A stretch of 58,937 nucleotides of DNA. Source: Clostridia bacterium. GTDB taxonomy: Bacteria > Bacillota > Clostridia > Oscillospirales > Acutalibacteraceae. The notes beneath the pieces are model-generated. The model did no database searches. It saw nothing but the letters and a program-made list of their open reading frames with translations, and had not been told where the DNA came from. Made by a program: the position numbers and the translations under genes. Of the stretch, positions 18,909 to 27,036 are shown piece by piece. Positions within the stretch are counted from its first letter, which is position 1; each line of letters starts with the position of its first letter. The DNA is taken from contig JAFSDL010000040.1 of assembly GCA_017436285.1 (NCBI GenBank), forward strand, positions 1 to 58,937. The letters run 5' to 3'.

Positions 18909-20268
18909 GCTTACACAAATCGTTACTGAAAAGTTTTTTGCAACAGTTGATAGATTCGAGATGCTTGAAAATACCGACACTGTTATTGTTGGCTTTTCAG
19001 GTGGTGCAGATTCTGTTTGCCTTCTTCATTTGTTATGGGTAAATAAAGAAAAATATGGTTATAATATCAAGGCTATTCATATAAATCACGGTATACGTGG
19101 TGAGGAAGCCTACAGGGATGAATGCTTTGCCAAAAGCTTTTGTAATTCTTTTTCAATTCCTTTTGAGGTTGTTCGTATTAATTGTGTTGAGGAAGCAGAA
19201 AAATCCAAGGAGTCCCTTGAGGAATGTGGCAGAAGATTAAGATATGAGGCTTTTGAAAGCTTTTGTATGGATAACTTTAAAATTGCAACCGCCCATAATG
19301 CAAATGACAATACGGAAACTGTTCTTTTAAATATTATAAGAGGCACAAGTGTAAAGGGCTTATGCGGAATACCTTATGTGAGAAATAATATTATAAGACC
19401 TGTTCTGGATTGCTCAAGAGATGAAATTGAGGAGTATTGCAAGGAGAATAAACTTTCTTTTATTACAGATAGCACTAATTTGTGTGATGATTTTACCCGT
19501 AATAAAATAAGGCACAGAATTTTACCCGTTATTGAATCAATAAATCCTTCGTTTTTAAATGCATTTTCAACTTTAAGTGAAAATGCGAGTGCTGTAAGTA
19601 GTTTTTTTGCTATTGAATCTGATGTGTTGTTATCAATTGCCAAAAAAGATGAACATATTTTTGACAGGAATATTTTATTGAATGAGGATTCCGCCTTGTG
19701 TTCAGAGGTGATTTTTAAAGCATATAAAGGTTTTTCGGATAAGGCTCTTGACAGTAAGAAAATCAAAGCTCTTCAAGCCTTGTTGAAGAATGGCGGTCGC
19801 ATTCAGCTTTATGGTGACGATTTTGCCGAAGTAAAAAAAGATTATTTAAGATTTTATAAAGTAAATAACTTAAATGAATGTGTTACATATATAATTGAGG
19901 GCGTTCCTTTTTCTGCAGAGCTTAACGGTTTTTCAGTTTGTATGGAAAAAAATTCAAATAATTCAAAAATTGTTAACCAAAACAATAGCTGTAATGTGAT
20001 AGACTATGATACAGTTGTCGGAAAGCTCGTTTTGAGAAACAGAAAAGCAGGGGACGAATTTACTTTTAAAAAACGCGGTGTTACTAAAACATTAAAAAAG
20101 CTTTTCACTGAAGAAAATATCCCCATTGAAATCAGAAACAAATTACCTGTTATTGCAGATGATATGGGTGTAATTTGGGTTTATGGTTTTGGTGTAACAG
20201 AAAGATGTTTACCTTCAGAGAATTCTGATAATATTGTTTTAATTAGGGGAGAAAATAATGATAAGTAA
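18901..20268 (+). CDS. tilS: tRNA(Ile)-lysidine synthetase TilS
   Basis: 455 residues from ATG 18901, which lies inside the end of dnaB; longer in-frame starts would overlap dnaB by 100 bases and are not credible. The N-terminal PP-loop ATPase motif [12 protein letters not shown] (about residues 29-40) and [16 protein letters not shown] define the family; the C-terminal substrate-binding domain ends with the conserved [15 protein letters not shown]. It converts C34 of tRNA(Ile)(CAU) to lysidine so that it reads AUA, which is notable because the nearby ftsH may start with AUA. Co-transcribed with hpt, a classical pairing. Confidence 0.95.
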   Translation: MNKLTQIVTEKFFATVDRFEMLENTDTVIVGFSGGADSVCLLHLLWVNKEKYGYNIKAIHINHGIRGEEAYRDECFAKSFCNSFSIPFEVVRINCVEEAEKSKESLEECGRRLRYEAFESFCMDNFKIATAHNANDNTETVLLNIIRGTSVKGLCGIPYVRNNIIRPVLDCSRDEIEEYCKENKLSFITDSTNLCDDFTRNKIRHRILPVIESINPSFLNAFSTLSENASAVSSFFAIESDVLLSIAKKDEHIFDRNILLNEDSALCSEVIFKAYKGFSDKALDSKKIKALQALLKNGGRIQLYGDDFAEVKKDYLRFYKVNNLNECVTYIIEGVPFSAELNGFSVCMEKNSNNSKIVNQNNSCNVIDYDTVVGKLVLRNRKAGDEFTFKKRGVTKTLKKLFTEENIPIEIRNKLPVIADDMGVIWVYGFGVTERCLPSENSDNIVLIRGENNDK

Positions 20269-20815
20269 AAATATGCTTGAGGATATTGAAAAGGTTCTTA
20301 TTTCTGAGAAAGAGTTGCAAAAAATCGTGGCTGATTTGGGTAGAAAAATCAGTGAGGATTATAAGGATAAAGATTTGCTGCTTGTAAGTGTTCTTAAGGG
20401 TTCTGTAATTTTTATGGCAGACCTTATGAGAGCTATTACCATTCCTTGCAACATTGATTTTATGGCAGTTTCAAGCTACGGTGCAGGCACAAAATCAAGC
20501 GGTGTTGTTAAAATTATAAAGGATCTTGATAAAAATATTGAAGGTAAGGACCTTCTTATTGTTGAAGATATTCTTGATAGCGGTAACACTCTTTACTATC
20601 TCAGAAATTTACTTGCTGCAAGAAAACCAAACAGTATTAAAATTTGTACTCTCGTTGATAAGCCTGAAAGACGAGAGGCGGATATTAAAGCCGATTATAT
20701 CGGTGGTTCCGTGCCCAATGAGTTTATTGTTGGCTATGGTCTTGATTATAATGAATATTACAGAAACTTGCCGTTTATCGGCATATTAAAAGAAACTGTT
20801 TATAAAGAAAATTAA
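20258..20815 (+). CDS. hpt: Hypoxanthine phosphoribosyltransferase
   Basis: 185 residues, normal size. The PRPP-binding motif [11 protein letters not shown] sits near residue 100 and [14 protein letters not shown] near residue 47, as in bacterial Hpt enzymes that salvage hypoxanthine and guanine to IMP and GMP. The ATG overlaps the end of tilS by 11 bases. The tilS-hpt-ftsH order is conserved in Firmicutes, and in Bacillus Hpt and TilS cooperate in regulating ftsH; whether that happens here is unknown. Confidence 0.95.
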   Translation: MISKNMLEDIEKVLISEKELQKIVADLGRKISEDYKDKDLLLVSVLKGSVIFMADLMRAITIPCNIDFMAVSSYGAGTKSSGVVKIIKDLDKNIEGKDLLIVEDILDSGNTLYYLRNLLAARKPNSIKICTLVDKPERREADIKADYIGGSVPNEFIVGYGLDYNEYYRNLPFIGILKETVYKEN

Positions 20816-20858
20816 GAGGTGACTTGTTATAAAACACGCAGACAAACTTAAGGCAATT

Positions 20859-22784
20859 TTGCCTTACATTATCATTCCTTTAATTCCTTTGCTCCTTATT
20901 TCCTGGTATTCATCTAATGGTACAAAGAAAACTAATCTTGAATATTATCAGGTTATTGAGCTTTTTGACGAGGGTGAGGTTACGAAATATACCCTTAACA
21001 TCGGGTCAGGAGCTTTAACCTATGAATTAAAGGACGGAACTTCGGCTAAATACTCTGTTCCTAATGTTTCTCTTTTTATTGACGATATTCACAATGGCGT
21101 TGTTGAATATAACAGAGAAAATCCCAAAAATCCCATTAAATTCAATTATGTGTCAGGTGCTTCCGGCTCAATAGTTTTGCAACTGATTCCCAGCATTTTC
21201 TGTGTGCTTCTTGTTATAGTGGGCGGTTATTTCTTTATGAAGAAAATGAATAATTCAATTTCTTCCGAAAATAATCGTGCTATGGGCTTCGGCAAAGCAA
21301 GAGTTAAATTCGGTAAGGATGAAAAAAGAAAAACAACCTTTAAACAGGTTGCAGGCGCAGATGAAGAAAAAGAGGAACTGCAGGAAATTGTTGAATTCCT
21401 GAAGGACCCTCAGAAGTTTACTGAGCTTGGCGCAAGAATACCCAAGGGTGTTCTTCTTGTGGGCCCTCCCGGTACAGGTAAAACCTTGCTTGCCCGTGCA
21501 GTAGCAGGTGAGGCAGATGTACCCTTCTTCTCAATATCAGGCTCAGATTTCGTTGAAATGTATGTTGGTGTTGGTGCATCCCGTGTTCGTGACCTTTTTG
21601 ACCAGGCGAAGAAAAGCTCCCCTTCAATTATTTTTATTGATGAGATTGATGCTGTAGGTCGTCATCGTGGTGCAGGTATGGGTGGCGGTCACGATGAGCG
21701 TGAGCAGACCCTTAACCAATTGCTTGTTGAAATGGATGGATTTGGCAATAATGAGGGTATCATTATTATTGCCGCAACAAACCGTCCTGATATACTTGAC
21801 CCCGCACTTTTAAGACCAGGTCGTTTTGACCGTCAGGTTACTGTTGGCAGACCCGATTTGAAGGGTAGAGAAGAGATTCTTAAGGTTCACGCCAAGAACA
21901 AGCCACTTGCTCCTGATGTTGATTTAAAGAGCGTTGCTCACGCTACCATCGGTTTCGTTGGTGCAGACCTTGAAAACCTTATGAATGAAGCCGCTCTTTT
22001 AGCAGCCAAGCGCAATAAAAAAGCCATTACTATGACTGAAATTGATGAAGCGGCTGTTAAGGTTGAGGTGGGCACAGAGAAGAAATCCCATAAGTACACT
22101 GAAAAAGATAAGAAAATGACTGCATATCACGAAGCAGGTCATGCAGTTGTTGCATATTATCTTAAGAATTCTGACCCTGTTTATGAAATTTCTATTATTC
22201 CTCGCGGAATGGCAGGAGGCTACACACTTTACAGACCTGATGAGGATTCTTCCTTCACAAGCAAAACAGAAATGATTGATAAAATTATTTCCTTAATGGG
22301 CGGTAGAGTTGCAGAAAAGCTTATTGGTGATGATATTTCAACGGGTCCCTCTTCTGATATTTCAAGAGCGTCAGATATTGCTCGCGGTATGGTTACCCGC
22401 TATGGTATGAGCGAAAAGCTTGGTCCTGTTGTTTATGGTAAGGATAATGACCAAGTATTCTTGGGAATGGATTATAATCACACTAAAAACTATTCCGATT
22501 CTTACGCTACTCAGATTGACGATGAAATTAAAAATATCGTTATTGATTGTGAGAGTAAATGTCGTGAAATTCTTGAAGAGCATAAAGATAAGCTTGTGCT
22601 TGTTGCAGAAACTCTGATAGACAAAGAAAAAATCCATAAAGACTTGTTCATTAAACTTATGGATGAAAACTATTCTCCTGATGAAGAAGCAGAAACAGTT
22701 GAAGACGTTGAAATTGTTGAGGAAGCAGAAACAGTTTTAAACGCTGAAGAAATAACAGAAATTGACGAAAATACAGAAGAATAA
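20859..22784 (+). CDS. ftsH: ATP-dependent zinc metalloprotease FtsH
   Basis: Membrane AAA+ protease that degrades misassembled membrane proteins and regulators. Seen: N-terminal membrane helix ([13 protein letters not shown]), an extracytoplasmic FtsH domain, a second helix (about residues 103-127), Walker A GPPGTGKT (about 200), Walker [12 protein letters not shown], the second region of homology, and the zinc site HEAGH (residues 424-428 from the listed start). The tail after residue 605 is very acidic (repeated Glu/Val/Ile). Start is uncertain: the listed TTG at 20859 has only AAGG at 20850-20853, whereas the good SD AAGAGGTGA at 20814-20822 points to an AUA at 20829, which would add ten residues (KHADKLKAI...). 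No ATG, GTG or TTG lies between the upstream in-frame stop and 20859. Confidence 0.96.
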   Translation: MPYIIIPLIPLLLISWYSSNGTKKTNLEYYQVIELFDEGEVTKYTLNIGSGALTYELKDGTSAKYSVPNVSLFIDDIHNGVVEYNRENPKNPIKFNYVSGASGSIVLQLIPSIFCVLLVIVGGYFFMKKMNNSISSENNRAMGFGKARVKFGKDEKRKTTFKQVAGADEEKEELQEIVEFLKDPQKFTELGARIPKGVLLVGPPGTGKTLLARAVAGEADVPFFSISGSDFVEMYVGVGASRVRDLFDQAKKSSPSIIFIDEIDAVGRHRGAGMGGGHDEREQTLNQLLVEMDGFGNNEGIIIIAATNRPDILDPALLRPGRFDRQVTVGRPDLKGREEILKVHAKNKPLAPDVDLKSVAHATIGFVGADLENLMNEAALLAAKRNKKAITMTEIDEAAVKVEVGTEKKSHKYTEKDKKMTAYHEAGHAVVAYYLKNSDPVYEISIIPRGMAGGYTLYRPDEDSSFTSKTEMIDKIISLMGGRVAEKLIGDDISTGPSSDISRASDIARGMVTRYGMSEKLGPVVYGKDNDQVFLGMDYNHTKNYSDSYATQIDDEIKNIVIDCESKCREILEEHKDKLVLVAETLIDKEKIHKDLFIKLMDENYSPDEEAETVEDVEIVEEAETVLNAEEITEIDENTEE

Positions 22785-22790
22785 AGTTAA

Positions 22791-22823
22791 AATCCTCGGT
22801 AACTTTTAAAGTTATCGAGGATT
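22791..22823. terminator. Bidirectional terminator between ftsH and the HAD gene
   Basis: A 13-14-base stem (AATCCTCGGTAACT 22791-22804 with AGTTATCGAGGATT 22810-22823, one G-T pair) with a short A/T loop, followed by TAGTTTTATT on the plus side and TTTAACTTTATT on the minus side. Ends ftsH and probably also the convergent HAD gene. Confidence 0.8.
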
Positions 22824-22827
22824 AGTT

Positions 22828-23502
22828 TTATTCGAAAAATTTGTAAATTTCAGAGTAATCATTTATGTAATAGTTGCAGATCTTCTTTAGAATTTCGGGG
22901 TTTGCCTTTTCTGAAATATCTTTTATGCCTAAAATATTGTAGCCTGCTTTGTTAGCGGTTTCAATGGCATATAAAGCATCCTCGAAAACGAAGGTGTTTT
23001 CCTTTGGGGTTCCGAGATGCTTTAACGCAACGTCATAAATAACAGGGGAGTCCTTGCCTGCGCCAACACTACCGCAAGTGAAAATTTCTGAAAAATATTC
23101 GCGGATTTCGTTTCTTTCCAATGCTTTTTCAACAAGGTGCTTATCCGTTGCAGTGGCAACACACATTTTTACATTTCTGCTTTTCAGAAATTCTAAAAAT
23201 TCTCTTACCCCATCTTTTTTTATTACTTCATTAAAATAAAAGCCTTGTACTAAGGAGTTTACCTCATTAACAATTTCCATAACAGTGGCGGTAGGGTCAA
23301 TATTTTTAATATAATATTCAGCCGCCTGAACCATACTCATTTTAACAAATTCATCTTCAATTCCTTCAGGGGGTTCAACACCTTTATTCTTTAAAAAGAG
23401 CAAACCAATGTCACTCCAGATATGCATTGAATCAAGTATTGTTCCGTCAAGGTCAAATATTGCACCTTGAATATTATTTATATCATTATTCATTGTTTTC
23501 AC
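22828..23502 (-). CDS. HAD-family phosphatase, beta-phosphoglucomutase-like
   Basis: 224 residues. HAD motif I is FDLDGTILDSM (about residues 16-26), with an alpha-helical cap typical of the PGMB/phosphatase subfamily. Motif II (ATATDK near 118), motif III Lys (GKDSP) and motif IV (VFEDALYAIE) all follow in order. These enzymes dephosphorylate sugar phosphates or nucleotides, or act as phosphomutases; the substrate cannot be read from sequence. ATG 23502 overlaps the end of thiN by 17 bases; an ATG three codons later (23493) is also possible. Confidence 0.85.
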   Translation of the reverse strand: MKTMNNDINNIQGAIFDLDGTILDSMHIWSDIGLLFLKNKGVEPPEGIEDEFVKMSMVQAAEYYIKNIDPTATVMEIVNEVNSLVQGFYFNEVIKKDGVREFLEFLKSRNVKMCVATATDKHLVEKALERNEIREYFSEIFTCGSVGAGKDSPVIYDVALKHLGTPKENTFVFEDALYAIETANKAGYNILGIKDISEKANPEILKKICNYYINDYSEIYKFFE

Positions 23503-24109
23503 CTTGTCTTTCCCATATTATTAACAGGATTCCTTTTTCAACGGAAATAGTTGCTTGTTTATTATTGAATTTATTGCTTGTACCCAAAGGAAAATTAATT
23601 GAAAGAGTTCCGTTTTCTAATTCGTAATAAGTACCTTTTATATTTACATTTTCACATTCCTCAAGAGCGAAAATTGAAATGTTTCCCTTGTTTTCTTCAG
23701 GAAAGGTGATTTGGTTGTTTTTTATAACGGTAAAATTTTCATTGTTTCCATAAAAAATTGCGGTTCCATTGTTTTCAGCTATGTAACAAGCGGTTTGAAT
23801 ATTGGCAAATGAGTGGTCCATTCTGCCACCGATACCACCAAAAACCCTAAAATTCCTATAGCCTTTTTCTAAGCCTAATTTTACTGCTAACATTGTATCA
23901 GTGTCGTCTTTTTCAATAGGGTGAATAATTGTATTTTTATCAGTCGGTGTATAGCCTAAAGAGTCGAAATCACCAATTATATAATCGGGTTTGATGTCGA
24001 AACGATGCGTGTTATTTATTCCCGCATCTGCCGCTATAACAAGGTCTTCTTTTGATATTTCGAAGTCGAATGCTTCAATTGGTAATGCTCCGAAAATATA
24101 ACAATACAT
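23486..24109 (-). CDS. thiN: Thiamine pyrophosphokinase
   Basis: 207 residues from the ATG at 24109, preceded by GGTG at a normal distance; a longer open frame continues upstream through a terminator and the neighbouring gene and is not credible. Family motifs: AADAGINN (about residues 33-40), DYIIGDFDSLG (about 52-62), EKDDTDTMLAV (about 76-86) and GGIGGRMDHSFANIQ (about 99-113), which together bind ATP, Mg and thiamine. It makes thiamine diphosphate, the cofactor also needed by IolD and transketolase in this window. It sits just after a strong hairpin terminator, so its expression probably depends on read-through or an unrecognised promoter. Confidence 0.93.
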   Translation of the reverse strand: MYCYIFGALPIEAFDFEISKEDLVIAADAGINNTHRFDIKPDYIIGDFDSLGYTPTDKNTIIHPIEKDDTDTMLAVKLGLEKGYRNFRVFGGIGGRMDHSFANIQTACYIAENNGTAIFYGNNENFTVIKNNQITFPEENKGNISIFALEECENVNIKGTYYELENGTLSINFPLGTSNKFNNKQATISVEKGILLIIWERQGENNE

Positions 24110-24134
24110 TTTTTCACCAACTTTGATTATTCTA

Positions 24135-24163
24135 AAAAACACCGTCAGTCTGACGGTGTTTTT
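24135..24163 (-). terminator. Intrinsic terminator between the exporter-like gene and thiN
   Basis: A 13-base perfect stem (AAAAACACCGTCA with TGACGGTGTTTTT, loop GTC) ending in a T-rich arm on the minus strand, only 3 bases after the stop of the gene at 24166-24654 and 26 bases before thiN. Confidence 0.8.
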
Positions 24164-24165
24164 AA

Positions 24166-24654
24166 TCAGAATATTCCGTATGTAATCAAGGACATAATAA
24201 GCCCTGCAATAAAAACACCTAAAGCAATAATGGGTAAGCATTTTTTCATTCTTAAGTCCATAAGTGCAGCAATTAACGCACCTGTCCAACCGCCGGTGCC
24301 GGGAAGGGGAATGGCAACAAATGCCAGCAAGCCCCATTCCTGATATTTAATAATAGTACCTTTTTTCTTTTCTGAACGAGCTTCAAGCTTGTCCACAATT
24401 CTACCAAATACTTTGTATTTTCTCATCCATTTGAAAATTCTTCTTATAAAAAGCAGTATAAACGGAATTGGAATCATATTGCCTATATAACAAATTAAAA
24501 AAGCTTGCAAGAAGGGTAACTCAAATATTCTTGCAGCAATCATTCCGCCTCTGATTTCAAGAATAGGGCAAAGTGAAATTAAAAATGCAACAAGCTGTGG
24601 TGGGAAATCATTTTGAAAAAACTCAACTATTGAAGTCACAATGCTTTCAACCAT
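24166..24654 (-). CDS. Small multidrug export-like membrane protein (COG2426)
   Basis: 162 residues with about four membrane segments. The conserved family marks LCPILEIRGGMIAA (residues about 28-41), FIRRIFKWMRK in the cytoplasmic loop, and the PLPGTGGWTGALIAAL motif (about 117-132) identify the Sm_multidrug_ex family. The name is historical, with no transport substrate firmly established. It overlaps the upstream Nudix gene by eight bases and ends in a terminator. Confidence 0.82.
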   Translation of the reverse strand: MVESIVTSIVEFFQNDFPPQLVAFLISLCPILEIRGGMIAARIFELPFLQAFLICYIGNMIPIPFILLFIRRIFKWMRKYKVFGRIVDKLEARSEKKKGTIIKYQEWGLLAFVAIPLPGTGGWTGALIAALMDLRMKKCLPIIALGVFIAGLIMSLITYGIF

Positions 24655-25396
24655 TTTTTACCTCGCTGATGTAGTTATTGTTTATTAAGAACTCTCGTGC
24701 ATCGGTGAGAATTGTTTTATCATTTTCAAATTTAAGATTTTTAAGGGCATTTTCATAAGTCAACCAAACATAATCTTCAATTTCCTCAACTTGAATTTTT
24801 GTTTGAGTATCTTTGGTTGATGCAACATAAATCTGAACAGTTTTTTGTATTCTGTTCTGAATTGAGTATTGAGATTTGCTTATAAAGCCCGGAATGATAT
24901 CAATGCGAATACCTGCTTCTTCCAATACCTCGCGCTTTGCGGTTTCCTCAAGGGTTTCGCCCTGCTCAACGTGACCTTTCGGAAAGCTCCAGTTTGAGCT
25001 GCGGCGATTTCTTATAAGAAGGTATCTGTAATCCTCGTTGATTTTTCTGAAAACAACCGCACCACAGGAGCGCTCGTAGTAACATTCCAGAGAATAGGGG
25101 CGACCGTCTGTATAGAATTTAACTAATTCATCAATTTCCCAATTGATAAATCTTTTTGACTTCGGTGAAGCTATAAGCTTTTGCTCACCATTGTCGCGGA
25201 ATTTTAAAATTGCAACAACTCTGCCGTCAAAATGCCTGACCGGATTATCAATCCCTAAAATCAAAACGCCGCTGATAGGGGATGATACTTTAAAATTGCC
25301 CATAGGCTTGCCGTGATTAAGTTTATAGGTTTGTCCGTTTGGCAGAGGTGAACCGACAGGGTCGGTTATGCAAACTCTAACTAATTTGCCTAACAT
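24647..25396 (-). CDS. Pyrophosphatase-like N-domain fused to Nudix hydrolase
   Basis: 249 residues. The C-terminal half is a canonical Nudix hydrolase: the Nudix box runs GHVEQGETLEETAKREVLEEAG (about residues 145-166), all metal Glu residues present, so it should hydrolyse a nucleoside-diphosphate-linked substrate. The first ~105 residues contain ILGIDNPVRHFDGRVVAI and KLIASPKSKRFINWEI, which resemble the core strands of soluble inorganic pyrophosphatases (ILGxxxPVxxFxGxVIAI), but the acidic metal cluster is not obvious. The joint ERSCGAVVFRK leads into the Nudix part. First gene of a two-gene transcript with its own strong promoter. Confidence 0.78.
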   Translation of the reverse strand: MLGKLVRVCITDPVGSPLPNGQTYKLNHGKPMGNFKVSSPISGVLILGIDNPVRHFDGRVVAILKFRDNGEQKLIASPKSKRFINWEIDELVKFYTDGRPYSLECYYERSCGAVVFRKINEDYRYLLIRNRRSSNWSFPKGHVEQGETLEETAKREVLEEAGIRIDIIPGFISKSQYSIQNRIQKTVQIYVASTKDTQTKIQVEEIEDYVWLTYENALKNLKFENDKTILTDAREFLINNNYISEVKNG

Positions 25397-25433
25397 TATG
25401 TTAACCTCACGAAATTATGAAAATCTATGTTAC

Positions 25434-25462
25434 ATTATAATACCTTTTTTTCATATATGCAA
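25434..25462 (-). promoter_or_regulatory. Sigma-A promoter of the Nudix operon
   Basis: On the minus strand: -35 TTGCAT (25462-25457), 17-base spacer, perfect -10 TATAAT (25439-25434). Transcription should begin near 25427, about 30 bases before the Nudix start codon. Confidence 0.75.
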
Positions 25463-25576
25463 TATGAAATATAGCAAATATATAATAAAATATTGTGATT
25501 TTTTGATGCGTTTATTGTTGAATATAATAATTTCTTGTGTTATATTTGTATTGTGATACAGGAAGGGGAGTTAAGC

Positions 25577-26983
25577 TTGAAAAGATTTATCTGTTTTATA
25601 TTGGCGTTTTCTTTAATTGTTTTGTCTGTTCCTTTTTGTTCATTTGCTTCAAGTGAACTTATCAAACTTGATATTTCATTGAGTGGTCAATTAGATTATT
25701 CTATAAATTCATTTGATTTGAGTGGTAGCGGACCACGATATTATTATCAACATACCGATTCAAGTCGAGTTTATAGTAGTAGTTCTACTCTGAACGTGCT
25801 TCAAAAACAAGTGTATAATAATGTTATTAATGCGGAAATCGGAACGCTGACAATACCTATGTCATTTGATTACGGAGAGTTTCCTATTGAATACTTTACA
25901 CAAGAATTTTTTGATGACATTATGTATTCCATTGCTATTGATAATCCGCAAATTTTTTACTATGCGGCTTATTCTGTAACCAGTGCTTATGTTTATAGTG
26001 GCAGTGAATATATTTCAGCTTTTGATTATAATGTTGTAATGTTTAGTAATGCTACTTATATTGAAGGCGAGCTTTCTTCCCGTTATGATGATATGATGAG
26101 TGTGGTTGAAAATGCTCCGGTTAACACAAATAACAGATATAGCTTTGTAAAATCTGTTCACGATTTTCTATGTAATAATGCCTATTATCCTGATTTGAAT
26201 TCTTCAGATTATACGGGGAATTGCCACGATGCATACGGTTGCTTGGTTGAAGGTAAAACTGTATGTCAAGGCTATGCGGATGCTTTTAAGCTGTTTTGTA
26301 ATGAATATAAAATTCCCTGTGTGTTTCTTAGCGGAACCTCTGATGGAGTTAATCACGCCTGGAACGCAGTTCAGATGGATGACGGTAGGTGGTATCTTAT
26401 TGATGTAACCTGGGATGACCAGACTGACAGTTATGGGATTTTTTATGATTTCTTTCTGGTTGGACTTAATAGCACGGATACATACTTTGGTAAAAACGCT
26501 TTCAATGTAAGTCACATTTCTGATGGTAATCTTTATTTACCCGTTCTTGATTACGCAACAGATAAATATACTCAAACAAATCATAACACAGCTTTTGAAG
26601 CTACATATAATTCTCTTGCAATAGATGAGGGGAAATATTTGGTTCGTTCTTATTTTGATATTGCGGATACTTATGTTTATTATAACGGGATGTATGTTGA
26701 GACCAAAGATCTAACAACAAATGGTTCTTTTAAGGTGCCAAGCGGTACAGATGGAGCAGAAGAGAATTGGACCTTGGTAGTTTTAGGTGATTGTAATGGT
26801 GATGGTGATTGTGATGCTTTAGATTATTCGTATGCCGTTAATAAATCGTTTTCTCAAACGGGTGATAACGATGCTTATGCTTTAGCTGCGGATATTGATC
26901 TCGATGGTTATCTTGATTCTATTGATGTTTCTATGATTTATCTGTTAATTAACGGTTTAGCAACAGAAATTGATATTGAATAA
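25577..26983 (+). CDS. Secreted transglutaminase-like protein with C-terminal dockerin
   Basis: 468 residues from TTG 25577 (SD GAAGGGGAG at 25562-25570). A signal peptide KRFICFILAFSLIVLSVPF ends near CSFAS. Residues about 100-300 form a transglutaminase-like cysteine-protease fold: Cys230 in TVCQGYA, His260 in NHAWN and Asp276 in IDVTWDD make the expected triad. Residues about 404-465 are a type I dockerin with two calcium loops: DCNGDGDCDALDYSYAV and DIDLDGYLDSIDVSMIYLL. Dockerins bind cohesins on scaffoldin or cell-surface proteins, so this enzyme is probably part of an extracellular complex. No cohesin or scaffoldin gene lies in the window. The enzyme could cleave or crosslink proteins or peptidoglycan peptides. 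Confidence 0.88.
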   Translation: MKRFICFILAFSLIVLSVPFCSFASSELIKLDISLSGQLDYSINSFDLSGSGPRYYYQHTDSSRVYSSSSTLNVLQKQVYNNVINAEIGTLTIPMSFDYGEFPIEYFTQEFFDDIMYSIAIDNPQIFYYAAYSVTSAYVYSGSEYISAFDYNVVMFSNATYIEGELSSRYDDMMSVVENAPVNTNNRYSFVKSVHDFLCNNAYYPDLNSSDYTGNCHDAYGCLVEGKTVCQGYADAFKLFCNEYKIPCVFLSGTSDGVNHAWNAVQMDDGRWYLIDVTWDDQTDSYGIFYDFFLVGLNSTDTYFGKNAFNVSHISDGNLYLPVLDYATDKYTQTNHNTAFEATYNSLAIDEGKYLVRSYFDIADTYVYYNGMYVETKDLTTNGSFKVPSGTDGAEENWTLVVLGDCNGDGDCDALDYSYAVNKSFSQTGDNDAYALAADIDLDGYLDSIDVSMIYLLINGLATEIDIE

Positions 26984-26986
26984 AAA

Positions 26987-27030
26987 AAGAAGCAGGATTT
27001 TCGATACATTTTCGATAAATCCTGTTTCTT
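26987..27030. terminator. Bidirectional terminator between the dockerin gene and thyX
   Basis: A 14-base stem (left arm 26987-27000, right arm 27017-27030, one G-T pair) with a 16-base loop. It is flanked by an A run on the left and TTTAATTTTT on the right, so it works for either convergent gene. Confidence 0.85.
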
Positions 27031-27036
27031 TAATTT

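Noticed and set aside
23486..24337. Long 283-codon start for thiamine pyrophosphokinase
   Set aside because: The extra N-terminus runs through a terminator hairpin and into the neighbouring exporter-like gene; the family begins at MYCYIFGALP, with a ribosome site there.
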